DNA of 64,000 bases, taken from the NCBI RefSeq assembly GCF_016102005.1, contig NZ_JACFPL010000002.1, positions 186,001 to 250,000 on the forward strand, written 5' to 3'. The position numbers were made by a program, and so were the translations under genes. Numbering within the stretch: the first letter of the stretch is position 1; every line of letters begins with the position of its first letter. Source of the DNA: Bifidobacterium choladohabitans (GTDB lineage: Bacteria > Actinomycetota > Actinomycetes > Actinomycetales > Bifidobacteriaceae). The notes beneath the pieces were generated by a model. The model was given only the letters and a program-made list of their open reading frames with translations, was not told the DNA's origin and did no database searches. Positions 27,290 to 39,295 of this stretch are shown here, one piece after another.

Positions 27290-29287
27290 ATGACTGAAGC
27301 AGACAAGAACATGACCACCAATCAGGAGAATCAACCCCTGCTCGACGTTCGGGACCTGCAGGTGGATTTCACCGCCGATGGGCGCACCGTCCACGCGGTT
27401 CGCGACGCCTCCTTCAACGTCTACCCCGGCCAGTGGGTGGCCATCGTGGGGGAGTCCGGCTCGGGCAAGTCCACCTCGGCCATGGCTGTGCTGGGTCTTC
27501 TGCCCGGTACCGGCAAGGTGACCGGTGGCAGCATCCGGCTCAAGGGCCGCGAGCTGGTGGGCCTGGACCGCAAGGACTACGAGGCGCTGCGAGGCTCCCA
27601 GGTGGGCCTGGTCCCGCAGGACCCCATGAGCAATCTGAACCCGGTCTGGCGCATCGGCTCCCAGGTCAAGGAGGCGCTGACCGCCAACCACATGGACGTC
27701 TCCCGGGAGAAGCGCTCCCGGCTGGCCAAGGCCCTGGCCGGCGACGAAGAGGTGAAGGTAAAGAAGTCCGACGACGAGCTCTTCATCTCCTCAAAGGACC
27801 TGCCCGGTCTGCTCGAGGCCGCCCGTCAGGCCCTGAGCGATGCCGGGGTCGCCGACGTGGACAAGACCATGGAGGCCATGAAGGCCGAGTGGGATGTGGG
27901 CTCCGAGACCCGCTGGGGCGTGGCCAAGTCCCTGATCGACGCCGGTGTGGATGACGACGCGGCCTGGGCGCTGGCCAAGGAGCATGTGACCGGCTCGGAT
28001 ATGGACGACCGCATCGCCGGCCTGCTGTCGGAGGCCGGGCTGCCCGAGGCCGCCACCAGGGCCCGGCAGTATCCACACGAGTTCTCCGGCGGTATGCGCC
28101 AGCGTGCACTGATCGCCATCGGTCTGGCCTCCCGGCCCGACCTGCTGATTGCGGATGAGCCCACCAGCGCCCTGGATGTGACCGTCCAGAAGCGGATTCT
28201 GGACCACCTGCGCAGTCTGACCGAATCCCTGGGCACCGCCGTGCTCTTCATCACCCACGACCTGGGCCTGGCGGCCGAGCGCGCCCAGCACATCGTGGTC
28301 ATGTACCGGGGCCAGGTGGTGGAGTCAGGGCCCAGCCTGGAGGTCCTGCAGCACCCCCAGCATCCATACACCAAGCGGCTGGTTCAGGCTGCTCCCTCGC
28401 TGGCCTCCCAGCGCATCATCTCCGCCAAGCAGCGCGGTCAGGATGCCGAGGGCCTGCTGGAGCACCACGTCAAGGGTGAGAGCACCCTGGAGCGCAGCGA
28501 GCATGTCATTACCGTGGAGCACCTGACCCGCGAGTTCAGGCTGCCCCGGCGCAAGGAGATGTTCAAGGCCGTGGACGACGTCTCCTTCTCGGTCAAGCGG
28601 GGGACCACCCTGGCCATCGTGGGGGAGTCCGGCTCGGGCAAGTCCACCGTGGCCAACATGGTCCTGCACCTGCTCAAGCCCACCTCGGGTCGGGTGACCT
28701 ACGAGGGCCAGGACATCGCCGGTTTCGGCAGCCGTCAGCTCATGGAGTTCCGCCGGCACGTGCAGCCGGTCTTCCAGAACCCCTACGGCTCCCTGGACCC
28801 CATGTACTCCATCTACCGTTCCATTGAGGAGCCCCTGCGCATCCACAAGATCGGCAACGCCAAGTCCCGGCAGAAGCGGGTCAAGGAGCTGCTGGACATG
28901 GTGGAGATGCCCGAGTCGGTCATGGGGCGCTACCCCAACGAGCTCTCCGGCGGACAGCGTCAGCGCATCGCCATCGCCCGGGCCATGGCCCTGAATCCGG
29001 ATGTGATCATCTGCGACGAGGCCGTCTCCGCCCTGGACGTGCTGGTCCAGGACCAGGTGCTGCGGCTGCTCAACGACCTGCAGGCCGAGCAAGGGCTCAG
29101 CTACCTGTTCATCACCCACGATCTGGCCGTGGTCAGGCAGATCGCCGACGAGGTGGTGGTCATGCAGCACGGCCGGCTGGTGGAGCATGCCACCACCGAC
29201 GAGGTCTTCGACCACCCCCAGCGCCAGTACACCAAGGATCTGCTGGACGCCATTCCCGGCGGTAAGCTGCGCCTGGGTCTTGACTAG
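27290..29287 (+). CDS. oppDF: Fused peptide ABC transporter ATPase OppD-OppF
   Basis: One 665-residue chain carries both ATPase domains that in most bacteria are separate proteins. Domain 1: Walker A GESGSGKS (54-61), Q-loop Q110, signature FSGGMRQR (265-272), Walker B LLIADE (285-290). Domain 2: a second GESGSGKST, LSGGQRQR and VIICDEAVSALD. Domain 1 has about 90 extra residues between Q-loop and signature (roughly 150-245), acidic and helical-looking, which domain 2 lacks. It starts 11 bp after oppC, after GGAGG. Confidence 0.94.
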   Translation: MTEADKNMTTNQENQPLLDVRDLQVDFTADGRTVHAVRDASFNVYPGQWVAIVGESGSGKSTSAMAVLGLLPGTGKVTGGSIRLKGRELVGLDRKDYEALRGSQVGLVPQDPMSNLNPVWRIGSQVKEALTANHMDVSREKRSRLAKALAGDEEVKVKKSDDELFISSKDLPGLLEAARQALSDAGVADVDKTMEAMKAEWDVGSETRWGVAKSLIDAGVDDDAAWALAKEHVTGSDMDDRIAGLLSEAGLPEAATRARQYPHEFSGGMRQRALIAIGLASRPDLLIADEPTSALDVTVQKRILDHLRSLTESLGTAVLFITHDLGLAAERAQHIVVMYRGQVVESGPSLEVLQHPQHPYTKRLVQAAPSLASQRIISAKQRGQDAEGLLEHHVKGESTLERSEHVITVEHLTREFRLPRRKEMFKAVDDVSFSVKRGTTLAIVGESGSGKSTVANMVLHLLKPTSGRVTYEGQDIAGFGSRQLMEFRRHVQPVFQNPYGSLDPMYSIYRSIEEPLRIHKIGNAKSRQKRVKELLDMVEMPESVMGRYPNELSGGQRQRIAIARAMALNPDVIICDEAVSALDVLVQDQVLRLLNDLQAEQGLSYLFITHDLAVVRQIADEVVVMQHGRLVEHATTDEVFDHPQRQYTKDLLDAIPGGKLRLGLD

Positions 29288-29324
29288 TCATCCTTTGCAC
29301 AGACTCACAAGGAAATGAGGCATC

Positions 29325-30170
29325 ATGGGATTGTTCGGTTTCGGCAGGAAACGCGCCAAGCAGCGGGCCGAGGAGGACCTCGAGGATCAGAAGGACCAGT
29401 CCAAGAAGCTCGACGAGTCCGAGGGCGCTGAGAAATCCGACCAGACTTCGCAGACCTCTCAGGAGGACCGCGATGAGACGGCTGCGGAGCAGGACGAGGC
29501 CGAGCAGAGCGGGAAGGGTCCCTGGGACAGCCTAGATCCCGAGGCCCCCGACACCGATGAGTACCTGGACATCGGCGCCCTGATGCTGCCCTTCCTTGAG
29601 GGCAGCGAGCTGAGGCTCAAGGCGAATTCGCAGACCGGCGACGTGCTGGGAACCACCATCACCTACAAGTCCTCCAGTCTGGAGCTGGAGCCCTTCGCGG
29701 CACCCAAGTCCCTGGGGCTCTGGGATGAGGTCCGGGCCGATCTGCTCAAGGCCAACCCCTCCTGCAAGGAGGTGGACGGCGTCTTCGGCAAGGAGCTGAC
29801 CCTGCCCGTCAAGGTCAAGGGCAAGAACCTGCTGACCCGGGTGGTGGGTATCGATGGACCCCGCTGGATGCTGCGAGGCATCTTCTCCGGCCCGGCAGCC
29901 AAGGGCGGCAAGGAGAAGGATGTGCTCGACGGCTATCTGGCCGACCTGGTGGTGGTCCGTGGCGATGAGCCCCTGGCCCCCCGTGACCTGGTTCCCATGC
30001 ATGCGCCCATCACCCCCAACCAGCGCCGGGGAGAAGCCGAAGACTCGGAGTCCAAGGACCATGAGGGAGCCCAGATCCCCGGCAGGCCCGAAGGCCCCTT
30101 CGACTCGGACCAGCAGACCGAGGTGAAGACCACACTGTCGCGCGGACCCATGTTCTCGGAGGTCCGCTAA
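29325..30170 (+). CDS. DUF3710 domain protein
   Basis: A 281-residue actinobacterial protein. The first 65 residues are a highly charged, disordered segment (MGLFGFGRKRAKQRAEEDL start, then E/D/Q/S-rich). The conserved DUF3710 domain follows, with YLDIGALMLPFLEGSELRLKAN and the later GPRWMLRGIFSGPAAKG. Function unknown. The order DUF3710-DUF3159-TrmA is conserved in actinobacteria including mycobacteria, where it lies near dut. Confidence 0.85.
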   Translation: MGLFGFGRKRAKQRAEEDLEDQKDQSKKLDESEGAEKSDQTSQTSQEDRDETAAEQDEAEQSGKGPWDSLDPEAPDTDEYLDIGALMLPFLEGSELRLKANSQTGDVLGTTITYKSSSLELEPFAAPKSLGLWDEVRADLLKANPSCKEVDGVFGKELTLPVKVKGKNLLTRVVGIDGPRWMLRGIFSGPAAKGGKEKDVLDGYLADLVVVRGDEPLAPRDLVPMHAPITPNQRRGEAEDSESKDHEGAQIPGRPEGPFDSDQQTEVKTTLSRGPMFSEVR

Positions 30171-30174
30171 GGCA

Positions 30175-30876
30175 GTGAAGCAGAAGCATTCCGGGCTGGC
30201 AGCGCTGGCCGATGACGATTTCTCCGTCATGGAGGCCATCGGCGGATGGCGGGGGATCGTCGAGTCCCTGCTGCCAGGGCTGGTATTTCTGGTCTTCTTC
30301 CTGGTGACCGGCCGTCTGGGGCTGACCGTGGCGGTTTCGGCGGCCCTGGCCCTGGTGCAGCTGATGATCCGCCTGATCCAGCGGCAGTCCTTTCTGGGGG
30401 CGCTGACCGGCCTGCTTTCGGTGGGCATCTGCCTGGTGGCCGCATGGCTGACCCGGGATGCCCGCAACTATTATCTGCCAGGATTCCTGACCAACGGATT
30501 CTGGATCATCGTGCTCGCCGCCTCGCTGCTGGCACGGATGCCCGGCATCGGCCTGCTGGTGGAGTACCTGCGCCGGCCCGTCGTCTCCGGGTGGAGGCAG
30601 TGGCTGGACTCTTGGCGCAGTGAACCGGACCTGGTCCGGGCCTATACCCAGGCCACTCTGGTCTGGATCGCCGTCTTTGCGCTGCGCCTGCTGGTTCAGG
30701 TGCCGCTCTACCTGGCCGGTTCCGTAGGGTTGCTGGGCGCCGCACGCCTGATTTTGGGCCTGCCCCTGTTTGCTCTGGGCATCTGGATCAGCTGGCTGCT
30801 GATCGGCGGCCCCTACCATCGTCGCCAGGCCGACCAGGCTCAGACCGACCAGGAGGTCCATACCGATCATGACTGA
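30175..30876 (+). CDS. DUF3159 membrane protein
   Basis: A 233-residue membrane protein of the DUF3159 family, with five or six hydrophobic helices starting at SLLPGLVFLVFFLVTGRLGLTVAV. The final 25 residues are rich in Asp, Gln and His. GTG start at 30175, four bases after the DUF3710 stop. It overlaps the following methyltransferase gene by 8 bp. Function unknown; the constant linkage to DUF3710 and to an RNA methyltransferase is the only clue. Confidence 0.83.
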   Translation: MKQKHSGLAALADDDFSVMEAIGGWRGIVESLLPGLVFLVFFLVTGRLGLTVAVSAALALVQLMIRLIQRQSFLGALTGLLSVGICLVAAWLTRDARNYYLPGFLTNGFWIIVLAASLLARMPGIGLLVEYLRRPVVSGWRQWLDSWRSEPDLVRAYTQATLVWIAVFALRLLVQVPLYLAGSVGLLGAARLILGLPLFALGIWISWLLIGGPYHRRQADQAQTDQEVHTDHD

Positions 30877-32155
30877 AACCAGGGTTCGTCTGCGCATCGA
30901 ACGCTACGCCGACCAGGGCCGTTGCGTGAGCCACCTGGAGGACGGCCGGGTGGTCTTCGTCCGCTTTGCCCTGCCCGGGGAGCTGGTGGAGGTCCTCTTG
31001 GATGAGCCTCACGGCCGGGCCGGCAGATTCGCCATGGGCGAGGTCACCCAGGTGCTTGAGGCCAGTCCTGACCGCCGCCAACCCGTCTGGCCTCTGGCTG
31101 GACCCTTGGCCTGGGGAGGAGGCCTGGGCGGGGCCGATCTGATTCATGTCAGCCTGCCCGGTCAGCTGACCTGGAAGGCTGATCTGATCAGTCAGCAGAT
31201 GTCCCGCCTGGGCGGGATGGACGTCCAGGTGCCGGTGGCCCGGGTTCCGGGTGATGAGGAGCTGGGCGGCCTGCACTGGAGGACCCGAATCGAGCTGGTG
31301 GCCGACGAACAGGGCCGCCCCTCCATGCGCCGTCGGGGTTCGCATGACCGCCTGCCGATCCAGACCATGCCCCTGGCCACCCAGGAGCTGCTGGACCTGG
31401 CCGACGACCTGGGCATCTGGGAGGGCGGCCTGCCCGCCGGTGCCCGCATACGCCTGGCCGTGCCCCAGCCGCGCGACGGGGGACCGGTCGGCGACAACTA
31501 CGCCCTGCTGGTGGAAGGCCGCCTGAGCCAGGGGAGCCGCCTGCTGACGGAGCGGCTGGAGGCCGGAGCAGGACCTGTCTACCAGGTTCGGGCCGACGGA
31601 TTCTGGCAGGTCCACCGCCAGGCACCGGTCGTGCTGACCAAGGCGGTCCTGGACCAGGCCAGGCAGGCCCTGGACGGGGTCGCCGAACCGGTCATCTGGG
31701 ACCTCTACAGCGGATCAGGACTCTTCACCCTGCCGCTGGCCGCTCTGGCTGATGGACGTGCCCGGCTCCTGGCCGTGGAGGGGTCCGCCGGAGCCCTTGC
31801 CAGCGCGAAACACAACGTGAAGCAGGCCGGACTGGACCGGGTGGTCCTGCGTCGAGGGGACGTGGCCAAGGTCCTGGCTGGCGGTGCGCCCAAGGGGCTG
31901 GGCCATCCCGACCTGATCCTGCTGGATCCACCCAGGGCCGGCGCCAAGGCTCAAGTCTGCCGACTGCTGGCCGCCAGCGGGGCGGGGACCATCATCTACG
32001 TGGCCTGCGACCCGACCAGCCTGGCCAGGGATACGGCCACCCTGATCTCCCTGGGTTACAGCCCCAAGCATCTTGAGGCCTTTGACATCTACCCGATGAC
32101 CCACCACGTGGAGACCGTGGCGGTCTTCACCCGCACGGCGGGAAGGCAGCGCTGA
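30869..32155 (+). CDS. Class I SAM-dependent RNA methyltransferase, TrmA/RumA family with TRAM domain
   Basis: A 428-residue tRNA/rRNA uracil-5-methyltransferase-like protein. The N-terminal TRAM RNA-binding domain covers residues 1-60. The catalytic part shows FWQVHRQAP, the SAM motif IWDLYSGSGLFTLPLA, LDPPRAGAK and the catalytic-cysteine loop YVACDPTSLARD. The iron-sulfur cysteines of RumA near the TRAM domain are not evident. Substrate position (U54, U747 or U1939) cannot be set from the sequence. Confidence 0.88.
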   Translation: MTETRVRLRIERYADQGRCVSHLEDGRVVFVRFALPGELVEVLLDEPHGRAGRFAMGEVTQVLEASPDRRQPVWPLAGPLAWGGGLGGADLIHVSLPGQLTWKADLISQQMSRLGGMDVQVPVARVPGDEELGGLHWRTRIELVADEQGRPSMRRRGSHDRLPIQTMPLATQELLDLADDLGIWEGGLPAGARIRLAVPQPRDGGPVGDNYALLVEGRLSQGSRLLTERLEAGAGPVYQVRADGFWQVHRQAPVVLTKAVLDQARQALDGVAEPVIWDLYSGSGLFTLPLAALADGRARLLAVEGSAGALASAKHNVKQAGLDRVVLRRGDVAKVLAGGAPKGLGHPDLILLDPPRAGAKAQVCRLLAASGAGTIIYVACDPTSLARDTATLISLGYSPKHLEAFDIYPMTHHVETVAVFTRTAGRQR

Positions 32156-32156
32156 C

Positions 32157-32771
32157 ATGAGCCGCGCCGGGCGGATCGTGGCAGTGGTCAGGCGGCTGGC
32201 GGGTCTACTGCTAGCGGTCGCCCTGCTGGCGTGCCTGCCCATGCTGACCGGTTGCGCCCCCAAGGACAGGGCTGTGGGCGACTCCTGGCACGAGGGCACC
32301 GTGCCCCACGACGGCGTGGATCGCTCCGACACACTCGTGGCTTTGATTGGCTGCCCGCAGAAGGGCGAGAAAGACCCGGATGCCGGTCTGGACAGCCGCA
32401 TCCTGGCATCCTTGAAGGCCGAGCGCATGAAGGGCTATTTCTCCTCAGCGCAGTCCACCAGCGATCAGCAGGATGGGGTGCAGGATGCCATCAACCGGGG
32501 TGTCAGCCTGATTCTGATCCGTCGGCCCGGCGCCGGCGACTGGACCCCCGCCCTGAAGGCAGCCCGGAAGGCGGGCATCCCTGTGGTAGAGTTCGCTCAA
32601 AGCGCCAAGGCTTGGACCCCTGACCCAGGTAGGCTCTACTATGCGGCTACGGTCCACCCGGTGGATCCTGCCGGGCATTCGCATACGCCCTTGCTGGCCG
32701 ATGCCCTGCAGACCATAGTGGACGACGGACCGCATGCCAGGATCATGGCCGTGCGCCTGAGCGCCGACTGA
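32157..32771 (+). CDS. Small lipoprotein resembling one lobe of a sugar-type periplasmic binding protein
   Basis: A 204-residue secreted lipoprotein: signal peptide ending in LTGC (Cys33). The mature part, DTLVALIGCPQKGEKDPDAG...RILASLKAERMKGYFSSAQ...ISLILIRRP...AARKAGIPVVEF, looks like the first Rossmann-like lobe of type-1 (sugar/LacI-like) binding proteins, but the second lobe is absent, so it cannot close on a ligand in the normal way. It begins 1 bp after the methyltransferase and precedes the P-type ATPase by 13 bp. Function unknown. Confidence 0.65.
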   Translation: MSRAGRIVAVVRRLAGLLLAVALLACLPMLTGCAPKDRAVGDSWHEGTVPHDGVDRSDTLVALIGCPQKGEKDPDAGLDSRILASLKAERMKGYFSSAQSTSDQQDGVQDAINRGVSLILIRRPGAGDWTPALKAARKAGIPVVEFAQSAKAWTPDPGRLYYAATVHPVDPAGHSHTPLLADALQTIVDDGPHARIMAVRLSAD

Positions 32772-32784
32772 GAGGGGGCCGAGA

Positions 32785-35271
32785 ATGAGCACAGGAAGTG
32801 AGCAAGAGCAGACAGCGAGCACAGGCTTTCCGGACACCGACCGGCCGGGGCTGAGCCCCCAGGAGGTGGAGCGGCTGAAGGCCCAGGGCCTGGTCAACGT
32901 CTCCCAGGACCAAACCTCCCGCAGCCTGGGCCAGATCATCCGCGACAACGTCTTCACCCTCTTCAACGGAATCATCCTGACCGCCATGGTGGTGGTCCTG
33001 CTGACCGGGCAGTGGAAGGACGCGGTCTTCGGCCTGATCATCATCATCAACACCGGCATCGGCGTGGCCACCGAGCTCAAGGCAAAGCACACCCTGGACG
33101 GGCTGTCCATCCTGGTGGCCTCCGACTACACGGTGCGCAGGGATGGGCGCAACCTGACCGTGCCCCACGATGCCATCGTCAAGGGGGACCTGCTCTGGAT
33201 CCGCTCCGGGGACCAGGTGCCCGCCGATGCGCAGATCATCGACACCTACGGCCTGGAGCTGGACGAGTCCATGCTGACCGGCGAATCGCGCACGGTCAAG
33301 CACAAGCCGGGGGACCAGGTCTACTCGGGCTCCACGGCCGTGTCGGGCATGGCCCTGGCCCAGGTAACCGCCGTGGGGGCCGACTCCTACGCCGCCACGC
33401 TGACGGCCAAGGCCAAGGTCTACAAGAAGGTCCGCTCCGACCTGAACGAGGGCATCAACACCATCCTCAAGGTCATGACCGTGGTGGTCATCCCCCTCTG
33501 CCTGCTGCTCATCTTCACGCAGATGCGGACCGTGGGCGGCTTCCAGACTGCCTTGGCCACCGGAGCCTGGCGGCAGGCCGTGGTGTCCGCCGTGGCCGGG
33601 GTGGTGGGCATGATCCCCGAGGGTCTGGTCCTGCTGACCTCCCTGAACTTCGCCCTGGCCGCCATCCGCCTGGCCCGGCATCAAACGTTGGTCCAGCAGA
33701 TGGAGTCCGTGGAGACCCTGGCCCGGGTGGATGCCCTGAATCTGGACAAGACCGGCACCATCACCGACGGGGGCATCGTCTACGACGACCTGCACCCGCT
33801 GGCCGAGAATCTGCCGGCCCAGCAGATGCGGCAGGCCCTGGTGGACGTCTGCGCGGAGGAGAGCCCCAACGCCACCGGCCGGGCCATCCTCAAGGGGATG
33901 GACGACCTGCACCCGGGCAGGGCCGTCAGCCGCCTGCCCTTCTCCTCGGCCCGCAAGTGGAGCGCCGTGGCCGACCAGTCCGGCAGAATCTGGTACTTCG
34001 GCGCCCCGGAGGTGCTCCTGGCATCCCAGGCGGGCAGCTGGCCCCGGGTGGACCGGCAGGTGGCCGACCTGGCCGACCGCGGCTACCGGGTGCTGATGCT
34101 GGCCGCCCCCGACGGGTACCCGAGCACCGACCAGCCTGACTACTTCACCGGCAGCCCCGACCTGCCCGGGAACCTGAAGCCCCTGGCCCTGATCACCTGC
34201 TCGGAGCACATCCGCGACGACGCTGCCGAGACCCTGGCCTGGTTCCGCCAGCAGGGCGTGCGCTGCCGGGTCATCTCGGGCGACAACCCGGCCACGGTGG
34301 CGGCCATCGCCAACAAGGTGGGCCTGACCGGCGACCGGGCGCCCCGGGCCATGGATGCCCGCCAGCTGCCCGAGGACACCGCAGCCCTGGCCGAGGTCCT
34401 GGAGGACGTGGACGTGCTGGGCCGGGTCCTGCCCGACCAGAAGAAGGCCATCGTCCAGGCCCTGCACCTGAAGGGCCACACGGTGGCCATGACCGGCGAC
34501 GGGGTCAACGACTCCCTGGCCCTGAAAGAGGCTGACCTGGGCATCGCCATGGGCAATGCGGCGGCCGCCACCAAGGCCGTGGCCCAGCTGGTCCTGGTGG
34601 ATTCGCGCTTCTCCCACCTGCCCGACGTGGTGGCCCGGGGCCGGCAGGTCATGGCCAACATGGAGCGTGTGGCCGGCCTCTTCCTGGTCAAGACCGTCTA
34701 CTCGGCCCTGATCTCCCTGGGCGTGGTCCTGACCGGCATCCCCTTCCCCTACCTGCCCCGGCACATCACCTACATCGGCGCCCTGACCATCGGCACGCCG
34801 GCCTTCTTCCTGGCCCTGGCCCCCAACACCAGGCGCTACCGGCCCGGCTTCCTGAAGCGTGTGGTCACCTTCGCCCTGCCCTCGGGCATCGCCACGGCTT
34901 TGATTGTGCTGGCGGCGGCCTGGAGCCTGCCCGGCCTGCTGGGACTGGACCTGGCCCGACCCGTCGACCTGGGGCGTTGGCGTTCGGTCTGCGCCATCGT
35001 CCTCTTCTGCATGGGCGTGCTGGTCCTGACCCAGGTGGCCCGGCCCCTGCGCTCCTGGAGGGGCCTGCTGGTCCTCTTCTTCGGCGCAGCCGGGGTGATC
35101 GGGGCCCTGATTCCCGTTGTGGCGCGGTTCTTCGCCATCAGCCTGCCCACCGGTCCGGCCCTGGCCGCCACCGTGGCCTTCGCCCTGGCGGGTGCCCTGC
35201 TCATGGTCCTGGCCGTCCTGGGCTATCCGGCATGCGCACGTTACATAGGCCAGGTAACACATAGGCGCTAA
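32785..35271 (+). CDS. P-type ATPase, CtpE-like cation transporter
   Basis: An 828-residue P-type ATPase. Actuator ELDESMLTGES, phosphorylation DKTGTITDG, membrane PEGL motif in GMIPEGLVLLTS, and hinge GDGVNDSLALKEADLGIAMG are all present. The PEGL form matches the actinobacterial CtpE group, for which calcium uptake has been reported in mycobacteria; cation preference here is inferred, not seen. There is no N-terminal heavy-metal domain. GAGGGGG precedes the ATG. It may be co-transcribed with the lipoprotein just upstream. Confidence 0.88.
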   Translation: MSTGSEQEQTASTGFPDTDRPGLSPQEVERLKAQGLVNVSQDQTSRSLGQIIRDNVFTLFNGIILTAMVVVLLTGQWKDAVFGLIIIINTGIGVATELKAKHTLDGLSILVASDYTVRRDGRNLTVPHDAIVKGDLLWIRSGDQVPADAQIIDTYGLELDESMLTGESRTVKHKPGDQVYSGSTAVSGMALAQVTAVGADSYAATLTAKAKVYKKVRSDLNEGINTILKVMTVVVIPLCLLLIFTQMRTVGGFQTALATGAWRQAVVSAVAGVVGMIPEGLVLLTSLNFALAAIRLARHQTLVQQMESVETLARVDALNLDKTGTITDGGIVYDDLHPLAENLPAQQMRQALVDVCAEESPNATGRAILKGMDDLHPGRAVSRLPFSSARKWSAVADQSGRIWYFGAPEVLLASQAGSWPRVDRQVADLADRGYRVLMLAAPDGYPSTDQPDYFTGSPDLPGNLKPLALITCSEHIRDDAAETLAWFRQQGVRCRVISGDNPATVAAIANKVGLTGDRAPRAMDARQLPEDTAALAEVLEDVDVLGRVLPDQKKAIVQALHLKGHTVAMTGDGVNDSLALKEADLGIAMGNAAAATKAVAQLVLVDSRFSHLPDVVARGRQVMANMERVAGLFLVKTVYSALISLGVVLTGIPFPYLPRHITYIGALTIGTPAFFLALAPNTRRYRPGFLKRVVTFALPSGIATALIVLAAAWSLPGLLGLDLARPVDLGRWRSVCAIVLFCMGVLVLTQVARPLRSWRGLLVLFFGAAGVIGALIPVVARFFAISLPTGPALAATVAFALAGALLMVLAVLGYPACARYIGQVTHRR

Positions 35272-35381
35272 GAATGAACCTCACAAGCACAGATAAGCGT
35301 CACTGACGGCCTGGGGTCCTCCCGCCGCCGGTCCACATGGGCGCAAGGGCAGTGCCTGAGCGTCCAAGGAAGGGGTGGTGC

Positions 35382-38114
<2,733 letters not shown>

Positions 38115-38122
38115 AGATATAA

Positions 38123-38158
38123 AACATCCCCGCTTACAAGGTCAGGGGCGGGGATGTT
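38123..38158. terminator. Bidirectional intrinsic terminator between acnA and the BI-1 gene
   Basis: A perfect 11-bp stem AACATCCCCGC / GCGGGGATGTT (38123-38133, 38148-38158), flanked by CTTTTATC on the plus side and by TTTTATATC on the minus side, so it can serve both convergent genes. Confidence 0.85.
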
Positions 38159-38164
38159 CTTTTA

Positions 38165-38968
38165 TCAGTTGCGATCGCCGACCAGGTTCAGGATGTAAAG
38201 GAAGAGGTTGACGAAGTCCAGGTAGAGGTTGAGGGCGCAGAGGATGGAGACCCGCTTGATGGCCTCCGGCCCCTGGCTGCGGTAGGTGGCGAAGATGACC
38301 CTGGTCTGCTGGGCGTCGTACATGGTCAGCCCGGCGAAGAGGATGATGCCGATGGCCGAGACCACGCGCAGGGCCGTGTCGGAGGGGGCCAGGAAGAGCA
38401 TGACCACCTGGACCAGGATCAGCATGAGCAGGCCGGCCATGAAGATGGACCCCATGCCCAGCATGTTGCGCCGCGTGGTCAGCCCCAGCATGCTGAGGAC
38501 GAAGAAGAAGCCCGCGCTGATCACCAGGGTCAGCATGATGGAGGGCAGTGAGTAGGTCATGAAGATGGTGCTCAGGGTGAAGCCCATCAGGGCCGCATAG
38601 AGGTAGAACATGACCCGGGCGGTGGAGGTGCGCATGCGCATGACCCGGACGCTCAGAATCATGGCGAAGGCCACCTGGACCACGGCCATGCCGATCCAAC
38701 CCAGGGCGCCCGTGGCCTGCATGAAGGCCAGGAGCAGTCCGGTCCGGGCGGTCAGGTAGGCCGTCAGGGCGGTGACCAGCAGGCCGACCGCCATCTCCGC
38801 ATAGGCGCGGGACATGGAGACCCGCTCCGCCTTTTCAAAGCTGTATGCTGCGTTGTTGTCGATGGGCGAACCCATACCGTAGGGCTCACCACCCTGCATG
38901 GTCGGCATCGGCTGCTGTGTGTACTGACCGTATGGGGCCTGCGGCCGCGGATTCCCGTTGAAAGCCAT
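38165..38968 (-). CDS. Bax inhibitor-1/YccA family membrane protein
   Basis: A 267-residue protein. About 60 N-terminal residues are hydrophilic and Q/P/M-rich, followed by seven membrane helices of the BI-1 fold. Family features include GWIGMAVVQVAFAMILS, FAGLTMYDAQQTRVI and the C-terminal ALNLYLDFVNLFLYIL. BI-1 proteins are pH-sensitive calcium leak channels or protease modulators in bacteria; role here unknown. AGGAGG lies five bases before ATG 38968. A candidate promoter is TTTATA-17-TAGAAT at 39044-39016. Confidence 0.9.
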   Translation of the reverse strand: MAFNGNPRPQAPYGQYTQQPMPTMQGGEPYGMGSPIDNNAAYSFEKAERVSMSRAYAEMAVGLLVTALTAYLTARTGLLLAFMQATGALGWIGMAVVQVAFAMILSVRVMRMRTSTARVMFYLYAALMGFTLSTIFMTYSLPSIMLTLVISAGFFFVLSMLGLTTRRNMLGMGSIFMAGLLMLILVQVVMLFLAPSDTALRVVSAIGIILFAGLTMYDAQQTRVIFATYRSQGPEAIKRVSILCALNLYLDFVNLFLYILNLVGDRN

Positions 38969-39295
38969 CTGCTCCTCCTTGTCTTCCCGCCTGTGGCGGA
39001 TGGTCGTCTTGTTCAATTCTACATGGCCGATTTGGCGGTATAAAGAGTGTTTGCTCTGGCTGGAATCAGGCAGGGACGGCCGCCATGGTGGGGTGGTTGC
39101 ATGCCCACATCCCGCCGTGGCGGTTGCCCCCTCTCCTGATGTGCCGTCCAGACTTTGCAGGCTGGGCGGAGTGTGGTGGGGGTGCGGGAGGGAAGTGTCG
39201 GCTCTCTTGGGGTTTGAGCCTTGATTGGCACGTTTCCTCCCTGCTCCCCCTAGGTGGGCCGGGGGCGGGGGGATTGATACGCCGCCCGGCCGCTC
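38969..39295. other. Intergenic region between BI-1 and the surface-protein gene
   Basis: 327 bp without a gene I can support. It contains the BI-1 promoter candidate (TTTATA at 39039-39044 and ATTCTA at 39016-39021, read on the minus strand), and near 39257-39291 a GC-rich hairpin GGCCGGG / CCCGGCC directly after the surface-protein stop, which may terminate that gene. Composition is G-rich on the plus strand with runs of 5 and 6 G. Confidence 0.5.

Noticed and set aside
32743-35262. Long minus-strand open frame opposite the P-type ATPase
   Set aside because: Same cause: Gly/Gln/His-rich low-complexity antisense product of a strongly conserved gene.
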